From contig JBOZIK010000001.1 of the NCBI GenBank assembly GCA_051453625.1, forward strand, positions 258,036,064 through 258,100,063: 64,000 bases of DNA. The letters run 5' to 3'. Made by a program: the position numbers and the translations under genes. Below are positions 34,248 to 45,890 of this stretch, piece by piece (position 1 is the stretch's first letter; every line of letters starts with the position of its first letter). The DNA is from Welwitschia mirabilis (taxonomy: Eukaryota > Gnetophyta > Gnetopsida > Welwitschiales). The notes under the pieces are model-generated. The model had not been told where the DNA came from and searched no databases. It saw nothing but the letters and a program-made list of their open reading frames with translations.

Positions 34248-35756
34248 TAAGGATCATTATACTTAGAGGAAAGAAATGAATGAGGTCTATTAAAAAATTA
34301 ATTTTATAAAATAAATTGAAATCATATAATAAACACTTTATGAAGATAACATGGTTCTCAAGTGTGGGTATGTTCACACATGGAGATTAGCTTTCTCTCA
34401 CACCTCTAAATATTCTTAACTTGTAAAAATACTGGTTTTAGAGCATCACCAACCTTACATACAAAATAATATACTCCTCTTAAAATAACACTCTCTTTTT
34501 CCTAGTAATAACCAACAATAGTATATCAACAATATTCTCACAAGTACTAACACAATATGAGATGCTCCTCATAAGGTAGAAATCTCTTCCCTTCAGGGAT
34601 ATCTAATTATACAATAACACAACATTCTCCTAAGTACTTACAATAGTGCACCCATACAAGAGTTCCCTTAGAATATGGAATCCTAGAAAAGGATCCTAAG
34701 ATTTATTAATAAAAAATAGAATATAGGAGTATTTAAAAATATGATAGCCTAATAGCTTAGATATAATAAATAATGATAACAAATAATTCTATAAGCATGA
34801 AATGATGAGTCTTTAAAGAAGCAATTAAGAGTTTTCTTGTTATCATCACCCATAAGTGATAAAGGATGATGTAATGTTATAGGATCCAATAAACAAATGA
34901 TATAATTACTTGAATTTCCCTTCCAAATAATAGCTTGCTGCTTTGTAAATATATTTAATCACTCATGTGTTTGTTCGTTCATGTAAGAATTCTAGTTTTA
35001 CTTACATATCTATCTATTAAGTCATGCCTTTATCTCTTTAATGAGTTTATAGCTTCTTGAACTTAAAAAGTAGACATTTGAACTTTATAATACCATATAA
35101 TGAATAGAAATAGTTAAGCATTAGGCACACAATGTCTATTTTATTTACCGTGAACTTTTTGCATAGATACCTTTAAAATGGTAGGCATTTGTTATTATTC
35201 AGATGTCTTCAACATGGAAGATTTCTTAAGTTAAAGTGCCTAGAAATTAATGAAGCTTGAACTGTATAATATTTATCCCTTAGCGATTATAAATATATGA
35301 TGCAAAACTTGATTACTTTCCTAGAAAGTGAATAATTTGTTAAAGTATTATCCCTATTATCTATTCTATTTTAGTGTAGATGTCTTTAACTATGTAAACA
35401 TCTTTCATCTATGTCAGATCCATCTTTTAGCATAGCTATCTTTATTGAGATAGACATATTTAACCTATGATTAAAAATTGATTTAACATAGATGTCTTTT
35501 ATATAGACATGTTTACTGTAAATGTCTTTAAATGTATAGATATCTTTATCATAAACATCTTTAATTCTGTAGATGTCTTCAGTCACTTAAGAGTTGGTAA
35601 TTGTGAAACCTGAGCTAAACCTTCTATGAGAGATGTACTTTGAAGTCTAAGATGGATGGATTATTTTCATGATTTAGTTTTCTCCAATTTAACCTATCTA
35701 CATAATAGCATAATATATTTAACAATTGGTATCATAAAATTGGATTTTTACCAATA
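34248..35756 (-). repeat. 3' LTR of element E
   Basis: Starts TAAGGATCATTATAC (first G of TG lost) and ends TTTTTACCAATA. It matches 54471-55978 from end to end with substitutions and small indels. The part 35386-35580 is built from AGATGTCTTTA-type words. The open stretches 34192-34377 and 35386-35586 are within or across the LTR and are not genes. Confidence 0.85.
35386..35580. repeat. Degenerate GATGTCTTTA-type repeat in the LTR of E
   Basis: Words such as AGATGTCTTTA, AACATCTTT and AGACATGTTTA recur every 15-25 bases. The minus-strand translation shows KDIY/KDVY repeats. Also at 55610-55800 in the other LTR, and on the opposite strand at 48610-48884 and 49420-49660. Confidence 0.55.
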
Positions 35757-35778
35757 ATATCCTCCTTTTTGATGATGT
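35757..35778 (-). promoter_or_regulatory. Polypurine tract of element E
   Basis: On the minus strand GACATCATCAAAAAGGAGG precedes ATATTATTGG, the LTR start. The CATCATCAAAAAG-then-G-run context is typical of Sireviruses. Confidence 0.8.
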
Positions 35779-37959
35779 CCAAGACTTGATAAATCTCATT
35801 AGTGAAATCATATTTGATTAACTAATTTAAGATAAGAGAGAAAAGCATATAATTTATGTTTTATTAAAAATAATGATTATCTACACAAATAATCATGTAA
35901 TGTAGTGATGAAGAAAAAGGCACATAAGCATAAATAATTTCATTCAAAAAATAACAATAGATCATATGTAAAGTATGTGAATTAATAAATAATACTAGAG
36001 CATAGCATTTTAATAGTGTGCCAATAACATATGATATTATAGCATGAAAACGTACCAACAACAAAAGAGATAATAATAGTATGCTAACAATGGAAAAATG
36101 TCAAATCATAATGTATGCTAATAATCAAAAGTGGTCATTAATCAATAATGATATTACTTAGGCAATCTAATCCATCAAAACGTGATCAAGTCCTTTAGGT
36201 CCATATAGGATGTTCATGCTGAAACTAATTTTTCCTTACTTCTTCCCATTTTTAGGTACCTATCAAAATGAACTAGTAACTAAGTGCAGAGTTGTAAGTA
36301 TCATGTGTTCATTATTCTTCATCATCACTATCATTGTTACCATCCTAGGTAATGGATGTTTAGATAGTATAGCATGACGAGGATGTGGGTGGATGTGTGT
36401 AACACTTCTTAGAAGGACATTGAGATGTCTTATCAAGGACTTCATAGGAATGTCTCTTCATATGTGCATATGTATAAGGGGTAATAGAAGTCCCAAAAAA
36501 GCTAATGGTGGTGGTCTTAGCCCATGATGATGGTGGTGTTATGATAAGAGGCAAAACCTAAATAGATTCGGTGAAAGATGGTAGTAATGATGGGATATGC
36601 AGTGGTAATGAGGGACAAGGAGATAATGAAGGTTATGTAGGATGATGAACAAGTAGTCTGAAACATGACATTTTGAAGATAAGGGGTTGAATATCAAAGC
36701 TCTTTAACTCTACCTACTACTTTTCCTATGATGGTGCCAAATCCTAGTGCTTTATTTTAACTTGTGCTTGAATGGGAGCCTCATGCTCCCCATATGCCTA
36801 TGACTCCTCCTCTTTAGACTCTAATGCATCATTATCTACTACTCACTATAATTTATAACCTATACATTATGAAGCTAGAGGTACAACTTCCTTTAGTTCT
36901 TACTCTAAATCTATCCAAGTGAAAGTTCCTATGGATTTCCAACTACTTATAGGTTTTTCTCATTTATTCGCTATGGATATATGCTTTTTTAAGTTTTGTG
37001 ATCAATCTTATTAATTATCTTTACAATAGCTTTTAATCCCTTTTTAGTGAATGACCAACTATGAGATGCTATAGAGTATAATCATTGAAATTGAGATTTT
37101 GAGGATATTCTAATTGTGCCCTCATTAGATGGCACTGGAACTACTGATAAACAAGCTAATTAAACAAGGGTGATCTAAAGTCTTATCCTTATAAAATAAT
37201 ATAATAATATCCATGTATAAAATAAATCTAAAATAAATCTATAAACCTATGAGAAGATAGTAAATAAAAAAAGTTTACATGGGGTTTTAGTAACTATAGC
37301 AATCCCTCCTAATAAGAATGTTATAGAATGTAATCAAGTTTAAGATAGAGGCATGTGGAAACATGTCTTTACATTCTATTTTTTAATAAAAGTTCATCCT
37401 AGAGTGTCCAAACAAAATACTACTCATAGAACACTGTGGCATACTAACAGAACATGAAGTAAAAATAAATTTAAATGAATGGACATATAACTATGATAGA
37501 TCTACATGATTAATGCAATAATAGAATTTACAAAGTTGGGAGTAAAATATAATGAAGTACCTCTAGCTTGTATCTAGAACATCCTAGTGCTATTATCAAT
37601 CTCATGAATATTGGCATAAAATTCTCTTATAACTAGGCCTAAAATATTTGATTCAATTGTATAATCATATTCCATCTAATTTAATTTCTAAAAGCTAAGT
37701 GTTCACTCTACTATGATTTAATTTCTTATCCATGTTCTATATGGTTTTGTAGTTACCTCATAATAGAACTAAGGCTCATATTAAGGTTTTTATGGTTTTG
37801 TTACTGCTTCCTTATCTCTTGAGGTACTAGTGAACTTTCTTCTAATTATTTTTTAAAAAATATATTGAAACATAAGAATAAATCAACTAAAATGTGAAAG
37901 AATCACTAAAGATAAGCACCTATGAAAGAAATAATACCTATTTATATTGGTTGTAAAGA
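35779..37959 (-). pseudogene. 3' region of element E with a possible accessory ORF remnant
   Basis: Lies between pol (via 48453-49835) and the polypurine tract, where some Sireviruses carry an extra env-like frame. The section 36260-37150 is less A+T-rich than its surroundings. On the minus strand it translates as Pro/Ser/Thr-rich stretches, including LPLIITPPSSWAKTTTISF and MKRHSYEVLDKTSQCPSKK (36360-36554), and acidic stretches such as DNDALESKEEE (about 36820). Stops and frame changes are frequent. I recognise no family and cannot show it was an envelope gene. The open stretches 36263-36445 and 36360-36554 are overlapping fragments. Confidence 0.35.
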
Positions 37960-39176
37960 TGTTTATTATTGGCATGCCAAATTTTATGTTTTTAATGAGG
38001 TATTTTGAATAGTTTTCTAGGACATTTGGATAGGTTTAAGTACAAAATGGTTATTATTAAGAGTTAAGGATAAAACCATGGAAATACATAAATACCATTA
38101 CATTTCAAGGCATTTTAGACTATTTTTGATACTTCAAATTTTGAAGATGAATTAATGATCTTTAAGCCAATATAACTTAATAAAGATCTTCAAAAAGACT
38201 ATCATCCCCTTCATCCTCTAGAGAACATACTAAGAGGACATAAATTACATAGTAACTAGGAGGCTGACTAGACTGTCATGAAGACTAAACATAAAACTCT
38301 CTTGATGTGGGATCATCCCCACCATTATTTGGATGGCACATAAGATGATAATCTAATTTTGTTAATGTACCAAACTTTACCTAACTTGTGTAATGTATCA
38401 CGTGATTTTTATGCATTGTTAGAGATTTGGTTGCATCTATTAGATTTGCTATTTTTAAGTCTACTTATGTTAATAAATACCACCTTCTCATTCAATTCTA
38501 ATCATCTTCTTTACACAAAAAAATCTTGTGTTAGGAGATTGAAGGGTAGGAGGTCCATCTATTAGTTGTAGAAAGGGGTTTTTCTTAGTGTTAGGCTATG
38601 TCTCCTTTATTGCGATGCTACTAACTTGTAATAGAATGTTGGTTTTACATTTAATGAAAATGTTTTTTTTTTAATAATTATATTCATGTGTATATTCCTT
38701 ATGGTTCGTGTTGCTTATGATTTTGTGACAGCTTCATCTGTGATATAAGTCATCAAGGAAAACCTTTGTTAAGGTTGAAATTATTAGTTTAGGATCTTAC
38801 ATTGCATATATTTTTCAGATTTTGTTCAATGTACTTAATAGCTTAGGTTGGTTAGGATTAGTAATAGTTTCCTTGATTAACCTAGGTTATGCAAGGCTGG
38901 TCTTGGTAATGAAGATTTGGTAGTGAAATACATGTTTTATTTAGAGTATATTGCATTTGAATTTGAATTATGTGTTTACTTTTCTTGCATTATTAATTTT
39001 CATTTTGAAATTTTATTTTATGAGAAGAAATTTTCTTTCTTCTCATCTAGTGCCTTCTACAGATTATGACATTTTAGTCCACTCCCATTATATTATTATG
39101 TTGCATTTGTGTATATACTTGTGATTAACAGGATTTGATAAAGATCATAACATTTTCATAAATCCACATTACAAAA
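37960..39176 (+). repeat. 5' LTR of element C
   Basis: Starts TGTTTATTATTGGCATGCC and ends TTACAAAA. It matches 47230-48452 throughout (GACATTT..ATA.GTTTAAG, AGGAGGCT, AAAACCTTTGTTAAGGTT). TATA-like TAATAAATA is at 38471-38479. Confidence 0.8.
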
Positions 39177-39179
39177 TCT

Positions 39180-39197
39180 TAGCGCCATTACTAAAGA
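39180..39197 (+). promoter_or_regulatory. Primer-binding site of element C (tRNA-Asp type)
   Basis: TAGCGCCATTACTAAAGA, three bases inside the LTR. It keeps the GCGCC core lost in A and B. Confidence 0.65.
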
Positions 39198-40040
39198 AGG
39201 CCATAAGGAGTTTGAGGGCTATCATTACCCAGATAAGTGAGTTGGATGTCGATTCTAATATTCATTTGTAGAAGCATTGTAGTTTTACTGTAAATATCAA
39301 AATTTTTTCTTTCTGCTTGATTTTTTTCATGTTTTTTATTTTCCTAGCCTATCATCCTACGTGTTGTCTAGATGACACAAGTAGATGATGACCTAAGATT
39401 AGGGCTTTTAATTTTTTTTTTTTTGCAAGTTTGTTTTTTAATTTTCTACCATGTCATAATTAAATGTCATCTACTCTATCATCTAGTTAGTACTAAAAGA
39501 CATCTAACAGTGTCTTATATCCTAATTCTTAGTGAATCTATTTTTTTATTTTCTATGTATTTGTTTATAATTTTTTATCATCTAGGATATCATTTGGACA
39601 ATAACCAAGATGACGAATAGATAGATATTCTATTAAGCATGTAGGGATGTGATAAAATCTAGTAAAAAGATAAAATATCTAAACAAATATAGATTACTCA
39701 AAAAAATATTAGGAAATTCTTGTTCATAAAAAAAAAAAAATCTAAGTGTACACATTCAAGGTATGTAATTTCCAAGATTTAGAGAAAATTTTTTCTACTT
39801 ATGTGATTTTAGAACCAAAATAAAAATAATAGAATAAGAGAAAAATAATTTTATTTCCTTCTTATTAATGAGTAGTATTACTTAATACAAATGTGATAGA
39901 ACCCTATAATCAAAATGTAAATATTATCATAGGAGAGATAATTACTAGAACAAGACATAAAAGACAAAAATCTTATAACTTATCTTCTAATAATTATATA
40001 GAACTTAAAATTGATAATTATTCTTGTTAATCCTTTCCAT
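39198..40040. other. Leader of element C
   Basis: A+T-rich, no credible gene. It has a near-palindrome GTTGTCTAGATGAC (39363-39376) followed by GTAGATGATGAC. The 82-residue open stretch at 39372-39620 is Phe/Leu-rich low complexity. Confidence 0.4.
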
Positions 40041-43000
40041 TCACTACTAAGAATAATGATAAAAGACCACTGCAAGAAATATTAATTGAAATGAGAGCTA
40101 AATAAAGGAGGAGAAAGAATATAAATTCCAAGAATAATGGAAATAAAACAGTTAGAAAAATAGTTCAAGAATAATTCTGTGTAACTTCAAATGGTGTTAA
40201 GACTAAGATCCCTTCCTCTTTTTAAACTTTTTACTTTTTTCCTCTTTTGTTTCAAACTCTAAATAAAAATACTAATGATAATTTATAACATTTTATAAAT
40301 TTCACCTCATTTAGTAAAACATTCTATAATCATTTTAGTAAACATCTTCCATGATATATTATGAAGAAAAACGATCTTCCATGGATTATGATGAATAACA
40401 ACTGTCTTTCATCTATTATCATGAAGAAGAAGATCCATTTACCCTAAGTTCCTATGAAAAAAGAAATAACTTAATAATAAAAATGCTTAAGGAAATGAAA
40501 ATGAGATAAGAAAATATGAATAAGAACTTAGAAAATTTGATTGGAATGTTTCAATAAAATTTATTATAAATTCAACAATCTCTAGATTCTTTTGTACAAT
40601 AAACCTATCCTACTACATTTCACTTTGAGAAACATAAGGAGAAATTTAAAATAATAAGTAACACACTTACTTTAACATACAAAATAAAAATATGAATTAA
40701 CCTATAATATCAAACTTATTAGGAGATGGACAACAAAAAAAAACAATAATGATTTAATTCTATTATTTAACAATAATAATAAAGATAATTATTTCTCAGA
40801 TGATGAGATAGGTTATAACCCCATTCAATTCCTATTAGAAAATAAAGATGAAACAAAAGAATTAACTCATGAAAAAGATAAAAATTCTTTAGTGCATGAT
40901 AAACATAATAATCACATTTCTCCTTCTAATAAATCTAATGAATTATAAAATAATAACATGCAACAAGATGATGAGAATGATTAGGAAGAAGATGATGATA
41001 TGCAAATATTAGGTAATATCCTAGGATTTCACTTACTTTGTAATTATGATAAATAACTTCAACCTTTAAAAGAAGTTCAATATATGAGATCAAGGAAGAA
41101 TTTAAATACTAAAACAAAATCAGTAAATAATTTACATTATGAGAGAAGCCATCCACCACCATTGTCTAGATGTTAGTTTAAGATGATAATCAGTAATAGC
41201 AACTCAACAATAAAACATAAGAATTATAGTTTAGAATTAACATAATTATTTGACATAAAGGAAGAAGTGACAACTCAAGAAATAACAAAAAATCTTTCAT
41301 TTCATAATGAGAAACTTTTTTTCTATGATTTTTTAATGATCATTATGAGGAATCCATCAACTTAGAAAATAGAAATAATACTAAACAAAATAATTATGAG
41401 TTTAATAAAGAAGAGTAAGATGTAGTCAATTTTATTAATAAAGACAATGAAGAAGAGGGAGAATTATTAAAGANNNNNNNNNNNNNNNNNNNNNNNNNNN
41501 NNNNNNNNNNNNNNNNNNNNNNNNNNNNNNNNNNNNNNNNNNNNNNNNNNNNNNNNNNNNNNNNNNNNNNNNNNNNNNNNNNNNNNNNNNNNNNNNNNNN
41601 NNNNNNNNNNNNNNNNNNNNNNNNNNNNNNNNNNNNNNNNNNNNNNNNNNNNNNNNNNNNNNNNNNNNNNNNNNNNNNNNNNNNNNNNNNNNNNNNNNNN
41701 NNNNNNNNNNNNNNNNNNNNNNNNNNNNNNNNNNNNNNNNNNNNNNNNNNNNNNNNNNNNNNNNNNNNNNNNNNNNNNNNNNNNNNNNNNNNNNNNNNNN
41801 NNNNNNNNNNNNNNNNNNNNNNNNNNNNNNNNNNNNNNNNNNNNNNNNNNNNNNNNNNNNNNNNNNNNNNNNNNNNNNNNNNNNNNNNNNNNNNNNNNNN
41901 NNNNNNNNNNNNNNNNNNNNNNNNNNNNNNNNNNNNNNNNNNNNNNNNNNNNNNNNNNNNNNNNNNNNNNNNNNNNNNNNNNNNNNNNNNNNNNNNNNNN
42001 NNNNNNNNNNNNNNNNNNNNNNNNNNNNNNNNNNNNNNNNNNNNNNNNNNNNNNNNNNNNNNNNNNNNNNNNNNNNNNNNNNNNNNNNNNNNNNNNNNNN
42101 NNNNNNCAAAATTAATAGAGAGCAGACTTATATCTTTTAATGAAATAAACCAACTTAAAGAGTCTGCACATGTTTCTCCATCTCTTTTACTTGTACTTCC
42201 ATGCAAAACCTTAAATGACATCCCTCTTTCTACTCCTATTTCCACATTATATTATGATCTTAATAATGATAACCTTTATTCTTTTCTTCCATTTAAAAAT
42301 TTAAGTAATTTTCCAAATCACATCCCTCTCCTTGAATTTAATGAAACACATTACCTTGAGGAGTTCACTTAAAAATCTCTCAATATTTTCCTTTTAAAAC
42401 TTCATGTGCTATAGAAAGTAACAGGTTTTTCTATTTTATAAAGTTAGTGCTTTTAATGGTTAATCTTTTTAAAAATAAGACTTATGATATCTTGAAACTT
42501 TAAATTAGGGAAAACCTTATCTTCTTGATTCAAATACATGCTTAAAATTAAATGTTAAGAAGATTTTTAAGTATATTAAACTTATTTTAATCACTTATTT
42601 TAAGAATTTTTTTTTTCAAAGCCTTGGATTTAAAATAATACCCTTAATGTCTCTCATGTTTAATATTAAGCTTTAAATGAAATATGTGTTTCAAATTTGT
42701 TACATGATGAGTTTGACAAGAGATTGTTTTTCCATGAGTTATATGAATTTTTTTCTCTCTTATATTACTACTAAATCTTATGAAGATAAACTTCCATTTG
42801 GTCATGCTAATTAAAAAAGGTCTTATTTCTTTAATAAAAATCCATATCTTGAATTAAATAAAGAGCTTCTTAATCTTACTAAATATTCTAAAGAGCCCTC
42901 AAAATCTTCTTAGATACTTTATTTGAGTACTTCCTTGCATGAATTATATAATGATATTCATGGTTTATGTCTTTTCAATAAGAGATCACTTTTTATCTCT

Positions 43001-43420
43001 TATTTAAAATCTGAAATTTATGCTATCAAAGTTTTATCCTTTTATTGTTTTTACCTCCAATTGATTTTATTAAAAATTTATTGTATACTTTTTATGTTTT
43101 ATTAATTGATGAATATTTGATTTGATACTTTTTTTATTGAGAGAATGCAATATCCTAGGACCATAGCCTTATGAATAAATCTTTTTTATCTTTTCTTTAC
43201 AATAAAATTTTTGAATAGATTTTACAATTTGAATAAAATTTTTCTTTAGTTTGATTTTTTTCCACTCTTATATCTTTATGCTTTTATCTTTAGGTTTTAT
43301 TTTAAGTAATAAATCAATCTTTAGATGGTTAGGTTCTTATCTTTTAGAGAAAGTATGTTTTTAATGGCTCAGTTGAAATTTCCAATTTGAATACTAGGGA
43401 GATTCAAAAAAATGGATAAG
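40041..43420 (+). pseudogene. Unrecognised conserved ORF of the A/B/C/H family, copy in C (gap 41474-42106)
   Basis: Product not recognised. Visible blocks are KTTARNI (40062), acidic YDEQQLS and HEEEDPF (40385-40445), NLENLIGMFQQ (40525-40560), GYNPIQFLLENKDE (40812-40853), a long Asn/Asp/Glu-rich stretch to the 633-base gap, Ser/Pro-rich HVSPSLLLVLPCKTLN after it (42166-42210), NTCLKLNVKKIF (42533-42570), DKRLFFHELYEFF (42715-42753), then a second partial copy of that region (NPYLELNKELLNLTKYS, LHELYND, FNKRSLF at 42840-43010), and RWLGSYLLEKVCFNGSVEIS (43320-43380), like the end of gypsy integrase. The internal partial duplication is specific to C. Stops are frequent. Confidence 0.55.
41474..42106. 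other. Assembly gap (633 N) in the ORF of element C
   Basis: Hides the acidic linker of the unrecognised ORF. Confidence 0.95.
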
Positions 43421-44518
43421 GTTTAATAATCTATGAATCATTAAATCTTAAACATGATAGAAGTAATTATTTTGAAAGTCATCTTGGTATTATCTAAATT
43501 CTTTTTTAGCTTATTCTTTTAGTGGATGTCATGTTAGCACTTGAACATCTTTTAAACTTAACTTGTGTTCTACTTTATAAAGTTACTATGACTAGTAATT
43601 TTTACTTGGGCATTAAAGTGATAAGATTGGATGTATGCAAACTTAAGACATTCAAATATCTATGAACTTAATTTAAAGAAAGATGCTTTGGTTTTTTGTA
43701 TTTTCTCTCAATGGTATGAGTCTTTGATTATTGATTGTGTTCTTTCTTATTTTTCATCTCATTTCTTCACCTTCATTTTTGCAAGTGTATGGTTATGTAG
43801 AATTTATTTTGAAGAAGTATGTATACAAATATAAATAAAAGAGAAAATAAAAGAAATGAAAAGAAAAAAAATAACCATGATCTATTTTTTCTATGTTAGA
43901 TACATGGTCACCATGATGTCCTATTGTACCAAGGTAAATTTTCCTGAGAGGGATAATTGGCAGTGTTGATAGCTATAGGAACTCCACTAAGGGATTAGTT
44001 GACCATGATTCATAGGTCCTTACTTCTTTGATTATGGTTACACTCTTCTCATCATGGATTAAAATAAAATATTTTAAGGTTATGGGATCGGTGATGTTCC
44101 TAGTATCATTAGAGGCATTAGTTGTTTTCTAGACTTATTGCACTTATAGTATTCCCATAATGGTCATTTCACTTTTGAGAATTCATGTGCGTTTTAGAGT
44201 GTTAGTAGATGAGTTCATTTTTTGTAGCTTTTGAACTTAACATTCATTGCTTGAAAACATTAGTTACTTAGCATCATCATAATCACTACATATTTGAGTG
44301 GTAATTTATAAATTTTTTGCATTATGTCATGTGTTATTAATTAGATGATTTTGTGATTACTTTCAAGGGGGTTTTCTAGGTTTCAATTTAGGGTAGGTAC
44401 ATAATTTTCTTCATGTTCTTAAGTTCATTTTTATTTTATTTTTATTAGTTATTTTCTTTGGTATTTCAAAGTCATTTTTTTACTTTTTCATTACAAATGC
44501 TTAGGACTTAATCATTTA
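43257..44518 (+). repeat. Long duplicated segment in element C, copy 1
   Basis: From the integrase-like tail through the 3' region, ending at a 100-base gap in the word AATCATTTA. Copy 2 (44619-45890) has the same order of blocks with clear divergence. Confidence 0.7.
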
Positions 44519-44618
44519 NNNNNNNNNNNNNNNNNNNNNNNNNNNNNNNNNNNNNNNNNNNNNNNNNNNNNNNNNNNNNNNNNNNNNNNNNNNNNNNNNN
44601 NNNNNNNNNNNNNNNNNN
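44519..44618. other. Assembly gap (exactly 100 N)
   Basis: Separates the two 1.27-kb copies in element C. Confidence 0.95.
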
Positions 44619-45205
44619 TCCTTTTTGCTCTTATGTTTTTATGCTTTTGTCTTTGATTTTTGTTTTAAGCAATAAATTAATCTCTAAATGGTTAGGTCCT
44701 TATCTTTTAGAGAAAGTATATTTTTAATGGCTCAGCAAAAATTTCAATTTAAACACTAGATAAATTCAAAAATGGATAAGGGTTAAAAATTCATGAATCA
44801 TCAAATATTGAACATGATAGAAGCAATTGTTTTGAAAGTCATTTTACCATTATATAAATTCTTTCTTAGCTCATTCTTTTGATGGATGTTATGCTATCAT
44901 TTGAAAATCTTTTAAACTTGACTTATGTTTTACTTTATAAATTTATCATGACTAGTAAATTTTACTTAGGCATTAAAGTGATAGGATTAGATTCACTCAA
45001 TCTTAAGACATTCAAATGTCTATGAACTTTATTTAAAGGAAGATGCTTTATTTTTTTGTGTTTTCTTTCAATGATATGAGCTTTTAGTTATTAGGGGTAT
45101 TCGTTCTTGTCTTTCATCTTATTTATTCACCTTTGTCTTTACAAGTATGTGGTTATGTGGGATTTATTTTAAAGAAGTATGTGGGGGAAAAATAAGGAAG
45201 AGAGA

Positions 45206-45237
<32 letters not shown>

Positions 45238-45890
45238 TAATAATGGCCATGTTCTATTATTTCTATGCTAATACATTATCACTATAATGTCCTACCACAT
45301 AAGGATAAATTTTCTCTAGAGGGCTCTTTGGCAGTTGGTAGCTGTGGGAACTTCATTAGGGGGGATTAGTTGGCCATGCTTCACAGGTTCCTACTTCTTT
45401 AACTGTGGTTACACTCCCCTCATCATAGACTAAAATAAAGTAATTTAAGGCTATGAGACCAGTGGTATTCCTAGTGTAATTAAAGGCACTGCTTTCTTTT
45501 TAGACTCATTATGCTTACAGTATTTCCACATGATCATTTCACTTTTGAGGATTTGAGTGTATTCTGAGGTGTTAGCAAGTGAGTTCATTTTTTGCAGCTT
45601 TTGATTTTAGCATTCATTGTTTGAAAACATTAGTTAATTAGCATTGTCATAATTACTATTTATTCGAGTGGTACTTTATAGATCTTGTACATTATGTCAT
45701 GCATCATTAATTAAGTGATTTTATGATTACTTCTAAAGAGGTTTGCTAGGTTTTAATTTAGTGTAAGTACACCATCTTCTTCATATTCTTAAGTTGTCCA
45801 TTTTCATTTTTTTCCCTTAGTTATTTTCTTTGGTATTTCAAAGTTATTTCTGTACTTTTTTATCACAAATGCTTAGGACTTAATCATTTA
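44619..45890 (+). repeat. Long duplicated segment in element C, copy 2
   Basis: Begins right after the gap and repeats copy 1, including KWLGPYLLEKVYFNGS (44690-44735) and the conserved 3' block (45270-45430). It contains a (GA)n run absent from copy 1. Divergence is too high for simple contig overlap, so it may be a real tandem copy, or a different element joined by mistake. Confidence 0.65.
45199..45237. repeat. (GA)n microsatellite with one interruption
   Basis: About 38 bases of AG repeat with one T. In copy 1 the same place is a loose purine-rich AAATAAAAGAGAAAATAAAAG. Confidence 0.85.

Noticed and set aside
35386-35586. KDIY-repeat peptide as a gene
   Set aside because: It lies wholly inside the 3' LTR of element E and comes from the DNA-level GATGTCTTT repeat.
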